Shown here: in pieces, positions 9,546-18,986 of the stretch
Layout: the number at the start of each line of letters is the position of its first letter
Position numbering within the stretch: the stretch's first letter is position 1
DNA from: Desulfobacterales bacterium
GTDB lineage: Bacteria > Desulfobacterota > Desulfobacteria > Desulfobacterales > JALSRD01
NCBI GenBank assembly: GCA_026984935.1
Contig: JALSRD010000002.1
Span: 31,099 to 95,098 of the forward strand
Length of the DNA stretch: 64,000 bases
Reading direction: 5' to 3'
The notes under the pieces: model-generated
Databases searched by the model: none
What the model saw: only the letters and a program-made list of their open reading frames with translations
Told to the model about the DNA's origin: nothing
Program-made: the position numbers and the translations under genes

Positions 9546-10897
9546 CTCCGCATGGCATCGGCCATCTCGATGGCACCTTCGATGGAAGGGGAAACCGGAA
9601 TACCGTTAAGCTCAAACCCCTCGATGAGCATCCGGTAGCGCTCCACATGGGGGACATAGGCGACCAAGGGCTTTTTCTGGCGCCGGCAGAGCTCGCTCAG
9701 ACGTGCCCCCAGATCGGACGTAATCCCCGGGGAATACGGCAGCAGCAGGATGATGACACACTCGATTTGCTCTAAGCCGCTCAATCCGGCCGCCGCTTCG
9801 ACAAAGTCGTCGTCGGTGGCGCTGCCCGTCAGGTCGATGGGGTTTTTCAAAGAGGCGATTTGGCGGATGTTGCCCGCCAGTCGGCTGCGCAGCCGTTCCT
9901 GCTCTTCGGCGGAAAGCTCGGGAACGGTCAACCCGTGCGCCGCGCACACGTCGACGGACAAAACACCGTGACCGCCACTGCCGGTCAGAATACCCACCCG
10001 GCCGCTGATGCCCCGGGGGTACGCGCTGAGGACTTCACAACAGGAGACCAGTTGGTATTCGTTGACGGCCTCCACGATGCCGTGCTGGGCCAGAACGGCT
10101 GAAAAAACCCTGTAATCGCCGGCGACAGACGCCGTGTGGCTGGAGGCGGCACGGCGTCCACCGGCGCTTTTGCCCGACTTCAGCACGACCACCGGTTTGG
10201 GGCACTCCCTGGCCAGGCGCACAAACCTGCGGCCTTCTCCCTTGGCAAACCCTTCAATATAAAAAGCGATCACGCCGGTTTTGGGATCGTCGGCCAGATA
10301 GTTGAGCAGATCGATTTCACGAATCAAGGCCTTGTTGCCGATACTCACTGCCAGCGCCAGCCCGACGCCTTCTCCGGCGAATTTGACCATCTGGTCCACC
10401 AGTACGCCGCCGGACTGGCTGACGAAAGCCACTTTGCCGGATTCCGGCCGCACAAGGCGCTCGGCCGGCAGGAAAAAGGTGTCCACCACCTCCGGCACAT
10501 AGATTCCGAGGCAGTTGGGTCCGATAAACGGAAAATCCGCCGCACGCGCCATTTCCACCAACTGCTGCTGAAGATCGTGGCGCCCCACTTCGGCAAATCC
10601 GCCCGAGATGATGGTAGCCCCGCCGGCGCCGGCCTCGATGCAGGCGGCCAGCACGCCGGGGACCTGCCCGGCGCGCACCGCGATGACCACCAGGTCGACT
10701 TTATCCGGAATTTCGGAGAGGTTTTGGAACACACGGTTGCCCTGCAACCGGCCGCCGCGGGGGTTGACCGGGTAGACCGTCGCCGGGTAGCGGTGCAGCG
10801 CCTTATTGTAAATCACGTTTGCCGGGTGGCGATGATTGCCCAGGGAAACCCCCACCACCGCCATGGTTTTCGGCGCGAACATCGGTTTAAAATTCAA
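9530..10897 (-). CDS. Acetate-CoA ligase (ADP-forming), alpha subunit
   Basis: A 455-residue subunit with an N-terminal CoA-binding Rossmann domain (FAPKTMAVVGVSLGNHRHPANV), then succinyl-CoA-synthetase-like domains. VSQSGGVLVDQ is the phosphate-handling loop and SSHTASVAGDY carries the histidine that is transiently phosphorylated. Together with the overlapping ATP-grasp subunit it forms the energy-conserving acetyl-CoA synthetase used by many anaerobes and archaea. The start is a TTG at 10897 with AGAGGAAG six bases upstream; the next ATG would remove the conserved beginning of the Rossmann fold. Confidence 0.91.
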   Translation of the reverse strand: MNFKPMFAPKTMAVVGVSLGNHRHPANVIYNKALHRYPATVYPVNPRGGRLQGNRVFQNLSEIPDKVDLVVIAVRAGQVPGVLAACIEAGAGGATIISGGFAEVGRHDLQQQLVEMARAADFPFIGPNCLGIYVPEVVDTFFLPAERLVRPESGKVAFVSQSGGVLVDQMVKFAGEGVGLALAVSIGNKALIREIDLLNYLADDPKTGVIAFYIEGFAKGEGRRFVRLARECPKPVVVLKSGKSAGGRRAASSHTASVAGDYRVFSAVLAQHGIVEAVNEYQLVSCCEVLSAYPRGISGRVGILTGSGGHGVLSVDVCAAHGLTVPELSAEEQERLRSRLAGNIRQIASLKNPIDLTGSATDDDFVEAAAGLSGLEQIECVIILLLPYSPGITSDLGARLSELCRRQKKPLVAYVPHVERYRMLIEGFELNGIPVSPSIEGAIEMADAMRRCQPC

Positions 10898-11088
10898 GGT
10901 CGACTTCCTCTACCGTCGAATCTGTCCGGCAACACGCTGCCGGTCAGGTTCGCGCACGGCAACGCTCCGAAGACGCCGGGTCACGCGGCCGGCGGGGCAC
11001 GAGAATCCCAGCATGTCTGGAATCCGCCACGGTTGGCGCAACACAGCCAGTTCCGCCGGCGTGCCGCCGTAAGGGATGAACCCGGCCA

Positions 11089-11385
11089 TTAGGCCGGAGT
11101 CACGGTAATGACGTTGTTGAAAGACCCGAAGCAGTTTTTACAAAGCTCCTGGTTTTGCGGATCCTGCACCCACTGGCCGTCGACCTGAAAACGGTATTCG
11201 TAGCGTCCGGGGGGAATCATGACGATCTTCTTCCACCTCCCGGATTTTTCTTTGCGCATGGGGTGCTTTTTGGGGTCCCACTGGTTGAAATCTCCCAGCA
11301 GCGTGACTTCCCGCGCTTCGGGACGGTCCAGGTAAAAAGTCACACGCCGGCGTTTCACGCGTGGTTTGAGATGATGTGTGGCCAT
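11089..11385 (-). CDS. Small CBM48 (isoamylase early-set) glycogen-binding domain protein
   Basis: A 98-residue protein that is essentially one carbohydrate-binding module family 48 domain: RRRVTFYLDRPEAREVTLLGDFNQW, then GRWKKIVMIPPGRYEYRF and DGQWVQDPQN. The ATG at 11385 is preceded by AAGGAGA six bases upstream; a longer GTG-started frame to 11475 has no such site. CBM48 domains bind alpha-glucans and usually sit on branching enzymes or AMPK beta. A free-standing one directly downstream of a UDP-glucose pyrophosphorylase suggests a glycogen-targeting or regulatory role. That role is inferred. Confidence 0.82.
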   Translation of the reverse strand: MATHHLKPRVKRRRVTFYLDRPEAREVTLLGDFNQWDPKKHPMRKEKSGRWKKIVMIPPGRYEYRFQVDGQWVQDPQNQELCKNCFGSFNNVITVTPA

Positions 11386-11471
11386 GGCATTCTCCTTGAC
11401 TGCATGAGCGGTTTGCGTTTCATTCGGCAACCGGCCGTTCAATGGCCCGCACGGGTTCTCTGCTTTTCCGA

Positions 11472-12848
11472 TCACAATACCCGGTCACCGTCGATAACGC
11501 TGCCGCTCTTAATAACGGCCGGGGTGCTGCGGGGATTCGAAAGCCGCACTTTTCCGATAATCGTCACGTCGCTTTCGAAGCGCACGTCACCGTGCACGGT
11601 CAGCGCCTCGCAGGCCAGAAGCGAAGGCACCCCCTGGCTGAAACGCATATCAAAATCATCGATTTTCTCATAGTAGCGCGGGTCCAGATCGATGCGGATG
11701 GCACCGATCCGGCGGGCAGGATTGACCTGCAGCCCCTGCTCCCGGGTGTAGATGTAACAGTCCGACCGCAGCGCCAGCAGCTGGTTGCACTTTTTCACCG
11801 GGAAAAAGCGACTGCGCGGCACACGCACGGCCGTGGCGCCCTCGAACACCGATATCGCCGCTCCCATGGCGGTTTCCAGTTGAAAAACGGCGGGACTGCG
11901 CTTGTCCCGTGGATCGAGGGTCTTGGGATTCAGGATCATGGCAAGGGGTACCGTATGCCGCGATTCGATCAGTTCCTTCAGGCGGGTCAGGTCCAGCCAG
12001 AGGGTGTTGGTGTTGAAATAGCGATAGCGCCGGGCATCGCGGAAGGCATCCAGTTCGTTTGCCGGGCACTGGGACACTTCCCGCAGGATCAGGCGGCCGT
12101 CCGATCTGCGCCGGGCCAGATGTCCGCCTTTCAGGTCTGCCGGGGTTCTCTCGGCAACTTCCATCATGAAGGGAAAGCCCTTTTCACAGAAATAGCCCAG
12201 CAGCGCCGGATCCAGCACGGCCCCCAGGTTATCGGAGTTGCAGATAAAGGCGTAGCGCCGGCCGGACGCAAGCAGTTTGGCCAGCATGCCCGATGAGACC
12301 AGAGCCGTATAGATATCGCCGTGTCCGGGTGGATTCCACTCCAGGGCGGGATCCTTGGGCCAGATCGCCGGTGAAAGGTCCTGTTGCAGAATTTTGGGAA
12401 ACTTGTGCTGCAAAAAAATCGCGGGCCGCCGCTTTGGTGCAATTTTACGCAGCATTTTGCGGGTGGGGGCATCCGTTCTGAAGCTGTTCATCAGCATCAG
12501 TTCGACACCCATGCGTTCGGCCTGTTCGATGATGATCTGCAGAAAAGTCCTGTCTCCTTTGGCCGGCAGCAGGGATTTGGGGCCCGTAAGCCCCATGCTG
12601 GTGCCCAGGCCGCCGTTCAAGACGATCATGACGGCCTGATTCAGCACGCGCGCGCCCCTGTCGGCAAAATATGCCAGATCCCCGGCGGCGGGAATTTCTG
12701 ATTCTGTAACCGGTAGCAGCTCCCGATCGCACAACAGGCCCTTTTCTCCCCGCACCACTGACCGGTAGTAGCCGGCGAAAGTGTCCATGACGATGGCCGG
12801 CAGCCCTTCGGTGCGCATTTTTTCAAGAAAGGCAGACAGATGCCCCAC
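11472..12848 (-). CDS. UTP-glucose-1-phosphate uridylyltransferase, eukaryotic (UGP2) type
   Basis: A 458-residue enzyme of the UDPGP family rather than the short bacterial GalU family. The nucleotide-binding motif is VLNGGLGTSMGLTGPKSLL near residue 80; FICNSDNLGAVLDP is the sugar/metal site, and NTNTLWLDL follows. It makes UDP-glucose from UTP and glucose-1-phosphate. The following CBM48 gene is 86 bp downstream on the same strand. UDP-glucose could feed polysaccharide or glycogen synthesis; related UDPGP enzymes also act on N-acetylhexosamine phosphates, though this sequence looks like the glucose branch. Confidence 0.9.
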   Translation of the reverse strand: MGHLSAFLEKMRTEGLPAIVMDTFAGYYRSVVRGEKGLLCDRELLPVTESEIPAAGDLAYFADRGARVLNQAVMIVLNGGLGTSMGLTGPKSLLPAKGDRTFLQIIIEQAERMGVELMLMNSFRTDAPTRKMLRKIAPKRRPAIFLQHKFPKILQQDLSPAIWPKDPALEWNPPGHGDIYTALVSSGMLAKLLASGRRYAFICNSDNLGAVLDPALLGYFCEKGFPFMMEVAERTPADLKGGHLARRRSDGRLILREVSQCPANELDAFRDARRYRYFNTNTLWLDLTRLKELIESRHTVPLAMILNPKTLDPRDKRSPAVFQLETAMGAAISVFEGATAVRVPRSRFFPVKKCNQLLALRSDCYIYTREQGLQVNPARRIGAIRIDLDPRYYEKIDDFDMRFSQGVPSLLACEALTVHGDVRFESDVTIIGKVRLSNPRSTPAVIKSGSVIDGDRVL

Positions 12849-12960
12849 TATGCGGTCTCCTTTTTTACCCCCACCTGCCGCCTTTCAGTTTTGCCGGCGC
12901 TTTTCCCGGATTTTAGGTTTTCTGAACCCTGCAAGCAAGGTTTGTTTTCCGTAAAAAACC

Positions 12961-14022
12961 TTATATCGGCTCGATCCAGCCGTATGCATCGTCATCCTTG
13001 CCGTACTGAATGTTCGTAATGGCATCGAAGAATTTTTGCGCCACAGGCCCCACCCGCCCGTCGCCGATACGGATCACCTGGTCACCGTATTTCAGCTCAC
13101 CCACCGGCGAAATGACAGCGGCGGTGCCGGAACCGAAAATTTCCCTGAGCGCACCACTCTGATGGGCATCCATGACCTCATCGATACTGATCTTACGCTC
13201 GCTGACGTTCATATTCCAGGCGGCGGCCAAAAAAAGCACCGCATCACGGGTGATGCCCGGCAGGATACTGCCGTTGAGTTCCGGCGTAATGAGTTCATCG
13301 CCGATTACGAAAAAAATATTCATGGATCCCACTTCTTCAACATATTTTCTCTCGACACCGTCGAGCCACAACACCTGGGTATACCCCTCGCGGTGCGCTT
13401 TTTCCCCGGCCAGCAGGCTGGCCGCGTAATTCCCGGCGGTTTTGGCGTCGCCCACGCCACCGCGCACGGCGCGCACATGATCCCTGCTGACCATGATCTT
13501 AACAGGGTTGAATCCCTCGGCGTAATAGGCGCCCACCGGCGACAGAATGATAAAAAAGCGGTACGTGTATGAAGCCCGCACCCCCAGAAAAGGGTCGGTG
13601 GCAATTATCGTCGGCCGCACGTAGAGCGATGTACCCGCAGCGCCCGGGACCCATTCCTTTTCAATTTCCACCAGCTTTTTCAGCGCCTGGAGTGTAAAAT
13701 CCAGGTCCACGGGTGGAATGCAGAGCTTTTTGCATGAGCGGTTGAGGCGTTTCAAATTGTCTTTGGGGCGAAATAGCTGCACCGCACCGTCCTGGCGTCG
13801 AAAGGCCTTCAGCCCTTCAAAAACCTCCTGTCCGTAATGCAGCACCATGGTGGCCGGATCCATCTCGATGGGGCCGTAAGGCTCGATGCGCGGGTTGTGC
13901 CAGCCTTTCTCGGGATCGTAATCCATGTTGAACATGTGATCCGTAAATATGTTGCCGAAACCGAGGTTGGTTTCGTCCGGCCGCGGTTTCAACTGGTCCG
14001 CTATGTTGATGGTAAGTTGCAT
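12961..14022 (-). CDS. ilvE: Branched-chain amino acid aminotransferase
   Basis: A 353-residue fold-type IV PLP enzyme of the longer BCAT2-like group, catalysing the last step of leucine, isoleucine and valine synthesis. The PLP lysine lies in GVGDAKTAGNYAASLLA near residue 200. Other family marks are YGQEVFEGLKAFR and VLWLDGVERKYVEEVGSMN. It stands alone between the UGPase operon and ugpC, all on the minus strand. Confidence 0.95.
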   Translation of the reverse strand: MQLTINIADQLKPRPDETNLGFGNIFTDHMFNMDYDPEKGWHNPRIEPYGPIEMDPATMVLHYGQEVFEGLKAFRRQDGAVQLFRPKDNLKRLNRSCKKLCIPPVDLDFTLQALKKLVEIEKEWVPGAAGTSLYVRPTIIATDPFLGVRASYTYRFFIILSPVGAYYAEGFNPVKIMVSRDHVRAVRGGVGDAKTAGNYAASLLAGEKAHREGYTQVLWLDGVERKYVEEVGSMNIFFVIGDELITPELNGSILPGITRDAVLFLAAAWNMNVSERKISIDEVMDAHQSGALREIFGSGTAAVISPVGELKYGDQVIRIGDGRVGPVAQKFFDAITNIQYGKDDDAYGWIEPI

Positions 14023-14137
14023 GGGGCCTCCTTTGATGAGAAAAGTATGTGTACCTTAAACAGCCACAGGGTTACGCCGCCGCCGGAAATGCAAACCGCT
14101 TTCCGGTTCCCGCACCCTGTGCGTTGAGCAATGTTTT

Positions 14138-15229
14138 TCAGTATATCGACTCGCCGGTCTCTGCATCAAAGAGGTGCAGGTGCTCCAGGTTCATGGCCAG
14201 AGAAAGCCGGTCGCCGCGTCGTATACGCCGGTGTCCCTCAATTTTGGCGGTAAAAGAGACGCCTTTCAGGTCCAGGTGCATGAGCGTTTCGCTGCCCAAC
14301 GGTTCAACCACTTCAACCCGGCTGTCCACCCGCCAGTCTTCGGGCAGGTGCCGGCTGTCGGCGTGCAGGTCTTCGGGCCGCAACCCCATGGTCACATCCA
14401 TTTCTTCCCGGACCTGTGCGCCGCTTTTTTCCGGAAGCGGTACACCAAAAGCCTCACCGACATTCAGCCGCAAATGCCCCTTGCGGCGCTCGATCCGGGC
14501 CGGCACCAGGTTCATGGGGGGACTTCCGATGAATCCGGCGACAAAGGTGTTGCGCGGCTTTTCAAACACTTCCAGGGGAGATCCGATCTGCTCGATATAG
14601 CCGTCCTGCATAATAACGATCCGATCCGCCAGACTCATGGCCTCTACCTGATCATGGGTGACATAGATGATGGTTGCCCGCACCTTGTGGTGCAGGAGCT
14701 TGATTTCCGTACGCATCTGCGTGCGCAGCTTGGCATCCAGGTTGGACAGCGGTTCATCAAAGAGAAAAACCGACGGCTCACGCACGATAGCCCTTCCCAT
14801 GGCCACGCGCTGGCGCTGGCCGCCGGAGAGTTCATAGGGTTTGCGCTGTAAAAATTCCTCCAGCCCTAGAATCTTGGCGGCGCCGGCAACGCGTTCCTGT
14901 ATCTCGGCCCTGGGAACCTTCTGCAGTTTCAGACCAAAGGACATGTTCCCAAAAACACTCATGTGGGGATAGAGCGCATAATTCTGAAAGACCATGGCCA
15001 CGTCGCGGTCTTTGGGCGCCACATCATTGACAACCCGGCTGCCGATCCGGATGGTGCCGGCAGACACGCTTTCGAGTCCGGCAACCAGGCGCAGGGTCGT
15101 CGATTTTCCGCAACCCGAAGGTCCCACCAGCACGGCAAACTCATTGTCTCCGATTTCAAGGTTGATGCGGTGCAAAACTTCGGTTTTCCCGAAGCGTTTG
15201 ATCACGTTTTCTAAAGTTACCCCGGCCAT
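14138..15229 (-). CDS. ugpC: sn-glycerol-3-phosphate ABC importer ATP-binding protein
   Basis: A 363-residue CUT1-family ABC ATPase. Motifs are Walker A GPSGCGKST near residue 36, Q-loop MVFQNYALYPHMSV, signature LSGGQRQRVAMGRA, Walker B VFLFDEPLSNLDAK and H-loop VTHDQ. A C-terminal TOBE/MalK-like regulatory domain covers about residues 235-363. The ATG at 15229 has an AGGA site eight bases upstream; the frame extends 11 codons further without a better start. It is divergent from ugpB, ugpA and ugpE and is the only ATPase in the locus, so it should power that importer. Confidence 0.88.
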   Translation of the reverse strand: MAGVTLENVIKRFGKTEVLHRINLEIGDNEFAVLVGPSGCGKSTTLRLVAGLESVSAGTIRIGSRVVNDVAPKDRDVAMVFQNYALYPHMSVFGNMSFGLKLQKVPRAEIQERVAGAAKILGLEEFLQRKPYELSGGQRQRVAMGRAIVREPSVFLFDEPLSNLDAKLRTQMRTEIKLLHHKVRATIIYVTHDQVEAMSLADRIVIMQDGYIEQIGSPLEVFEKPRNTFVAGFIGSPPMNLVPARIERRKGHLRLNVGEAFGVPLPEKSGAQVREEMDVTMGLRPEDLHADSRHLPEDWRVDSRVEVVEPLGSETLMHLDLKGVSFTAKIEGHRRIRRGDRLSLAMNLEHLHLFDAETGESIY

Positions 15230-15540
15230 GTATATTGTCCTGCCTGCTGCATGTACACGCAAAGCCGCCCAACGCGCGCTTTACAAAATTTTATTAAGAC
15301 CATGATGTCCGGCGCAAGTCAAGCGATCCGAAAAAGTTTTTGCGGGTGATGCCAGAAAGTTTCCGGGGTACTGAACGGCAGCGGCAAAGGGCCCGGGGGA
15401 AAGTGGTTTGCAGGAATTTAACGCTTGACTCATCGATCAATCGCTTCTACCTTTACTCCTGTTGATCTGCATTGAGAAACGGTCATGTTTTCCAATTCCG
15501 GTGCAGTGTTGCCAATCATCAGACAGACAGGAGGGAATCA
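15230..15540. other. Divergent intergenic control region, ugpC / ugpB
   Basis: A 311-bp non-coding stretch between divergent ugp genes. The left third is AT-rich near 15280-15300. The right third carries a plausible sigma-70 promoter for ugpB and an AGGAGG ribosome-binding site at 15529-15534. No clear Pho box or other operator could be recognised by eye. Confidence 0.6.
15425..15453 (+). promoter_or_regulatory. Candidate sigma-70 promoter for ugpB
   Basis: TTGACT at 15425-15430 is followed after 17 bases by TACCTT at 15448-15453. The first coding base of ugpB lies about 88 bp downstream. The -35 is good and the -10 is weak. Confidence 0.4.
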
Positions 15541-16872
15541 ATGAAAATCAAAAAAGGGTTCACGGTGCTCGGCTTGCTGGTGCTTTCGGTTTTTTTGGCC
15601 GGACAGGTACTGGCCAAACCGATTACGATCAACTGGTGGCATGCCATGCGCAGTGCCCGGGGCAAGGTCGTCAATGAAATGATCAAACAGTTTAACGCGT
15701 CCCAGGACAAGTATGTGGTCGTGGGAACCAACAAGGGCAACTACGATGAAACCGTAAACGCCGGCATCGCGGCTATTCGGGCCGGCAAGCAACCGCACAT
15801 CCTGCAGTCCTTCGAAGTCGGCACCCAGACCATGATGCTCTCCGGTGCTGTTTATCCGGTTTACAAGCTGATGAAGGACATGGGCTACAATGTCAACTGG
15901 AAGGACTATCTGCAGCCCGTGCTGTCCTATTATATGAACGCCGACGGCAATCTGATGTCCATGCCGTTCAATTCTTCCACGCCGGTGATGTACTACAACG
16001 TGGATTTGTTTAAAAAAATCGGTGTCGGCCGGCTCTCCAAAACCCAACCCATCACCTGGGATCAACTGGGCGAAATCTGCGCCAAACTGGTGAAAGCCGG
16101 CGTCCAGGAAGGCATGGTGACGGCCTGGCAGTCTTGGATCCAGATTGAAAATTACAGCGCCATCCACGATCTCCCACTGGCCACGCGTGCCAATGGATAC
16201 GAGGGGCTGGACTGCAAACTGACGATCAACAACCCCAAGGTAGTGCATCATATCGCCCAACTCAAAGCCTGGATGGCCGACAAGCGCTTCTTTTACGCCG
16301 GCCAGAAATACCAGGGCCCCAAGTCCGAATTTATCGCCCAGAAGGCCGGGGTTTACATGGACTCCATCAGTGCCATTGCCAAGCTGCAGAAAGCAGTCAA
16401 GGACTTTGAATGGGATGCAGCGCCCCTGCCGGTGGAATCCTGGATGAAAAAACCCCAGAACAGCATCATCGGCGGTGCCTCCAACTGGGTGCTCAAGGGA
16501 CACAGCAAGGCCGAGTACAAGGGTGTGGCCGCTTTTCTGGCTTTTTTGGCCACCAACAAAATGCAGGAGTACTGGCACGAACACACCGGATACTTTCCCA
16601 TCACTCTGACGGCCTACCGGGATCTGAAAGCCAAGGGATACTATGCCAAACACCCCTATCAGGAAGTCGGCATCCATCAGATGACGCGGCGCGACCCCAC
16701 CAAGAATTCCAGGGGAATCCGCCTGGGTTACTTTATCCAGATCCGCAACATCATCAACGAGGAACTGGAACTGGTGTGGAACGGCAGCAAGACCGCCCAG
16801 GCGGCGCTGGACAGCGCCGTCAAACGCAGCAACATCAAGCTGCGCGAATTTGAAAAAACCTATAAGCAGTAA
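15541..16872 (+). CDS. ugpB: sn-glycerol-3-phosphate ABC importer substrate-binding protein
   Basis: A 443-residue extracytoplasmic solute-binding protein family 1 member. It has a signal peptide ending at about VLAKP (residue 25) and then ITINWWHAMRS, the typical UgpB opening. Further marks are GKQPHILQSFEVGTQTMM, NSSTPVMYYNVDLFKK, GGASNWVLKGHS and the late TRRDPTKNSRGIRLGYF segment. The ATG at 15541 follows AGGAGG with ideal spacing; an upstream GTG-type extension is unlikely because it would bury the signal peptide. It captures glycerol-3-phosphate or glycerophosphodiesters for the UgpA/UgpE pore. Confidence 0.92.
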   Translation: MKIKKGFTVLGLLVLSVFLAGQVLAKPITINWWHAMRSARGKVVNEMIKQFNASQDKYVVVGTNKGNYDETVNAGIAAIRAGKQPHILQSFEVGTQTMMLSGAVYPVYKLMKDMGYNVNWKDYLQPVLSYYMNADGNLMSMPFNSSTPVMYYNVDLFKKIGVGRLSKTQPITWDQLGEICAKLVKAGVQEGMVTAWQSWIQIENYSAIHDLPLATRANGYEGLDCKLTINNPKVVHHIAQLKAWMADKRFFYAGQKYQGPKSEFIAQKAGVYMDSISAIAKLQKAVKDFEWDAAPLPVESWMKKPQNSIIGGASNWVLKGHSKAEYKGVAAFLAFLATNKMQEYWHEHTGYFPITLTAYRDLKAKGYYAKHPYQEVGIHQMTRRDPTKNSRGIRLGYFIQIRNIINEELELVWNGSKTAQAALDSAVKRSNIKLREFEKTYKQ

Positions 16873-16973
16873 CAGTTAAAAACCCCGGCAAACGGCGCCA
16901 TCGACAAAGCCGGAACACGTCGAGCCCCTATTTGCCGGGGCTGATCGAGAACACGCGAAATGCAATAGCAACG

Positions 16974-17008
16974 GCGCGCGCTTTCCCGCAGGCCGGGAAA
17001 GCGCGCGC
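16974..17008 (+). repeat. Perfect 15-bp inverted repeat (hairpin) between ugpB and ugpA
   Basis: Arms GCGCGCGCTTTCCCG (16974-16988) and CGGGAAAGCGCGCGC (16994-17008) flank a five-base loop. No T-run follows, so it is not a classic intrinsic terminator. The position between binding-protein and permease genes suits an mRNA-stabilising or partial-termination hairpin that favours UgpB over UgpA/E. Confidence 0.85.
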
Positions 17009-17028
17009 TGTTCGCGGTCATACGCGTT

Positions 17029-17919
17029 ATGATTAAACGCTCCATTTTCAAATCCAAGCTGTTGCCCTACCTGCTGATCGGCCCGCAGATTCTGGTAACG
17101 GCGGCGTTTTTTTACTGGCCGGCGGCCCAGGGTGTCGTGCAGTCCATGATGCGCAGTGATCCCTTTGGACTGCACAACCGATTTATCTGGTTTGACAATT
17201 TCAGCGCCCTTTTTTCCGATCCGCTTTACCTGAAATCCATTGCGATCACCCTGACTTTCAGTGGGGCCACGGCATTGACCTCGATTTCCCTGGGCCTGTT
17301 CATTGCCGCCATGGCCAACCGGGTCTTTAAGGCCAAAACCGCCATCCGCACCCTGCTGATCTGGCCCTACGCCGTGGCGCCGGCCATATCAGGCATCCTG
17401 TGGCTCTTTCTCCTGCACCCTTCCTACGGCATCATTGCGCTGGCCATCAAACGCTGGCTGGGTGTGAACTGGAACCCGGTGTTAAACGGCAACGATGCAC
17501 TGGCCATGGTGGTCATGGCCAGCGCCTGGAAGGAGATCAGCTACAACTTTGTCTTTTTTCTGGCCGGCATGCAATCCATTCCCCATTCCCTGATCGAGGC
17601 CGCCGCCATGGATGGAGCCAGCCCTTTCCGGCGTTTTTGGGCCATTACCATGCCCCTGCTTTCACCCACCTTGTTTTTCGTGACCGTGATGAACATCATC
17701 TATTCGTTTTTCGACACCTTTGGTGTCATTCACACCGTCACCCAGGGTGGCCCCGGCGGGGCTACCAATATTCTGGTCTACAAGGTTTACCAGGATGGCT
17801 TCATCGGCTTGAACCTGGGTTCGTCAGCCGCCCAGTCCATCGTCCTGATGACTCTGATTATCATCATCACCGTACTGCAGTTTAAATATGTTGAAAAAAA
17901 GGTGCACTATACCATCTGA
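17029..17919 (+). CDS. ugpA: sn-glycerol-3-phosphate ABC importer permease
   Basis: A 296-residue integral membrane protein with six predicted helices, starting LLPYLLIGPQILVTAAFFYWPA. The CUT1 permease EAA loop, EAAAMDGASPFRRFWAITMPLL near residue 200, docks onto the UgpC ATPase. The ATG lies about 20 bases after a strong hairpin and has no recognisable Shine-Dalgarno sequence, suggesting low or hairpin-dependent translation. It pairs with UgpE. Confidence 0.93.
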   Translation: MIKRSIFKSKLLPYLLIGPQILVTAAFFYWPAAQGVVQSMMRSDPFGLHNRFIWFDNFSALFSDPLYLKSIAITLTFSGATALTSISLGLFIAAMANRVFKAKTAIRTLLIWPYAVAPAISGILWLFLLHPSYGIIALAIKRWLGVNWNPVLNGNDALAMVVMASAWKEISYNFVFFLAGMQSIPHSLIEAAAMDGASPFRRFWAITMPLLSPTLFFVTVMNIIYSFFDTFGVIHTVTQGGPGGATNILVYKVYQDGFIGLNLGSSAAQSIVLMTLIIIITVLQFKYVEKKVHYTI

Positions 17920-17969
17920 GGCGACCATCTCCAAGGAACCGTCGGGCAGGTAAAATTCACTGAACGATC

Positions 17970-18890
17970 ATGGTTGAAAAAACACCCATTCTGGACACAC
18001 TGACTTACGTTTTTCTCATGCTGGGCATCGGGATCGTTTGTTTCCCGATTCTGTACGCCATCATCGCGGCCACCCTGCCCCTGGACCAGGTCAGCCGGGT
18101 ACCCATGCCGATGATACCGGGAAATCAGTTCTGGGTGAACATTCAGGCGGCCTGGGCACGGGGGAACCTGGGAACGCAGCTGTTTAACTCCTTTATCATG
18201 GCCGGCGGTATCACAGCGGGCAAGATCGTGGTTTCCATGCTGGGAGCCTATTCCATCGTCTACTTCGACTACCGATTCCGCACCGTGGCTTTTGTCACCG
18301 TTTTCTGCACCCTGATGCTGCCGGTGGAAGTGCGCATTCTGCCCACCTATGAAATGGCTTCCAATCTGCTGGGCCCTGTGCAGCCACTGTGGAATTTCCT
18401 GCATCTCAACGCCCTGGCCAGTTGGATTGCCGGCCACCATGTCAAGGTGACACTGGAGCTGAGCCTGCTGGACAGCTATGCCGGCCTGATCCTGCCGCTG
18501 GTGGCTTCGGCCACCTGCACCTTCCTGTTCCGCCAGTTTTTTCTGACCATCCCCGAAGAGCTCTGCGAAGCCGCCAAAATGGACGGTGCATCGGCCATGA
18601 CATTTTTCCGAAAGATTCTGCTGCCGCTCTCCAAGACCAACATCGCCGCGCTGGTTGTCATCGAATTCGTCTACGGCTGGAACCAATACCTGTGGCCGCT
18701 GCTGATCACCACCAACCCAAAAATGACCACGGCGGTAATCGGCCTGCAGAACCTCATCCCCCAGGCCGACGATCTGCCCGAGTGGAACGTCGCCATGGCG
18801 GCCGCCCTGATCGTGATGCTGCCGCCGGTACTGGTGGTCCTGTTCATGCAGCGCTGGTTTGTAAAGGGATTGGTGGAAAGGGATAAGTAG
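17970..18890 (+). CDS. ugpE: sn-glycerol-3-phosphate ABC importer permease
   Basis: A 306-residue permease with the EAA loop ELCEAAKMDGASAMTFFRKILLPL near residue 205 and the family ending FMQRWFVKGLVERDK. It forms a heterodimer with UgpA. It is about 25 residues longer than E. coli UgpE. The extra length falls between the third and fourth membrane segments, around the stretch MASNLLGPVQPLWNFLHLNA. It starts 50 bp after ugpA and is the last gene of the operon. Confidence 0.93.
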   Translation: MVEKTPILDTLTYVFLMLGIGIVCFPILYAIIAATLPLDQVSRVPMPMIPGNQFWVNIQAAWARGNLGTQLFNSFIMAGGITAGKIVVSMLGAYSIVYFDYRFRTVAFVTVFCTLMLPVEVRILPTYEMASNLLGPVQPLWNFLHLNALASWIAGHHVKVTLELSLLDSYAGLILPLVASATCTFLFRQFFLTIPEELCEAAKMDGASAMTFFRKILLPLSKTNIAALVVIEFVYGWNQYLWPLLITTNPKMTTAVIGLQNLIPQADDLPEWNVAMAAALIVMLPPVLVVLFMQRWFVKGLVERDK

Positions 18891-18986
18891 GCCGGAACGG
18901 CGGGCGCAACCGAACAGCGGTTGCCAATGGCCGAAAACGTGCGCGTGTCTTCTTCCGGATGGAACACATGGACTGCGGCCGGCGCT

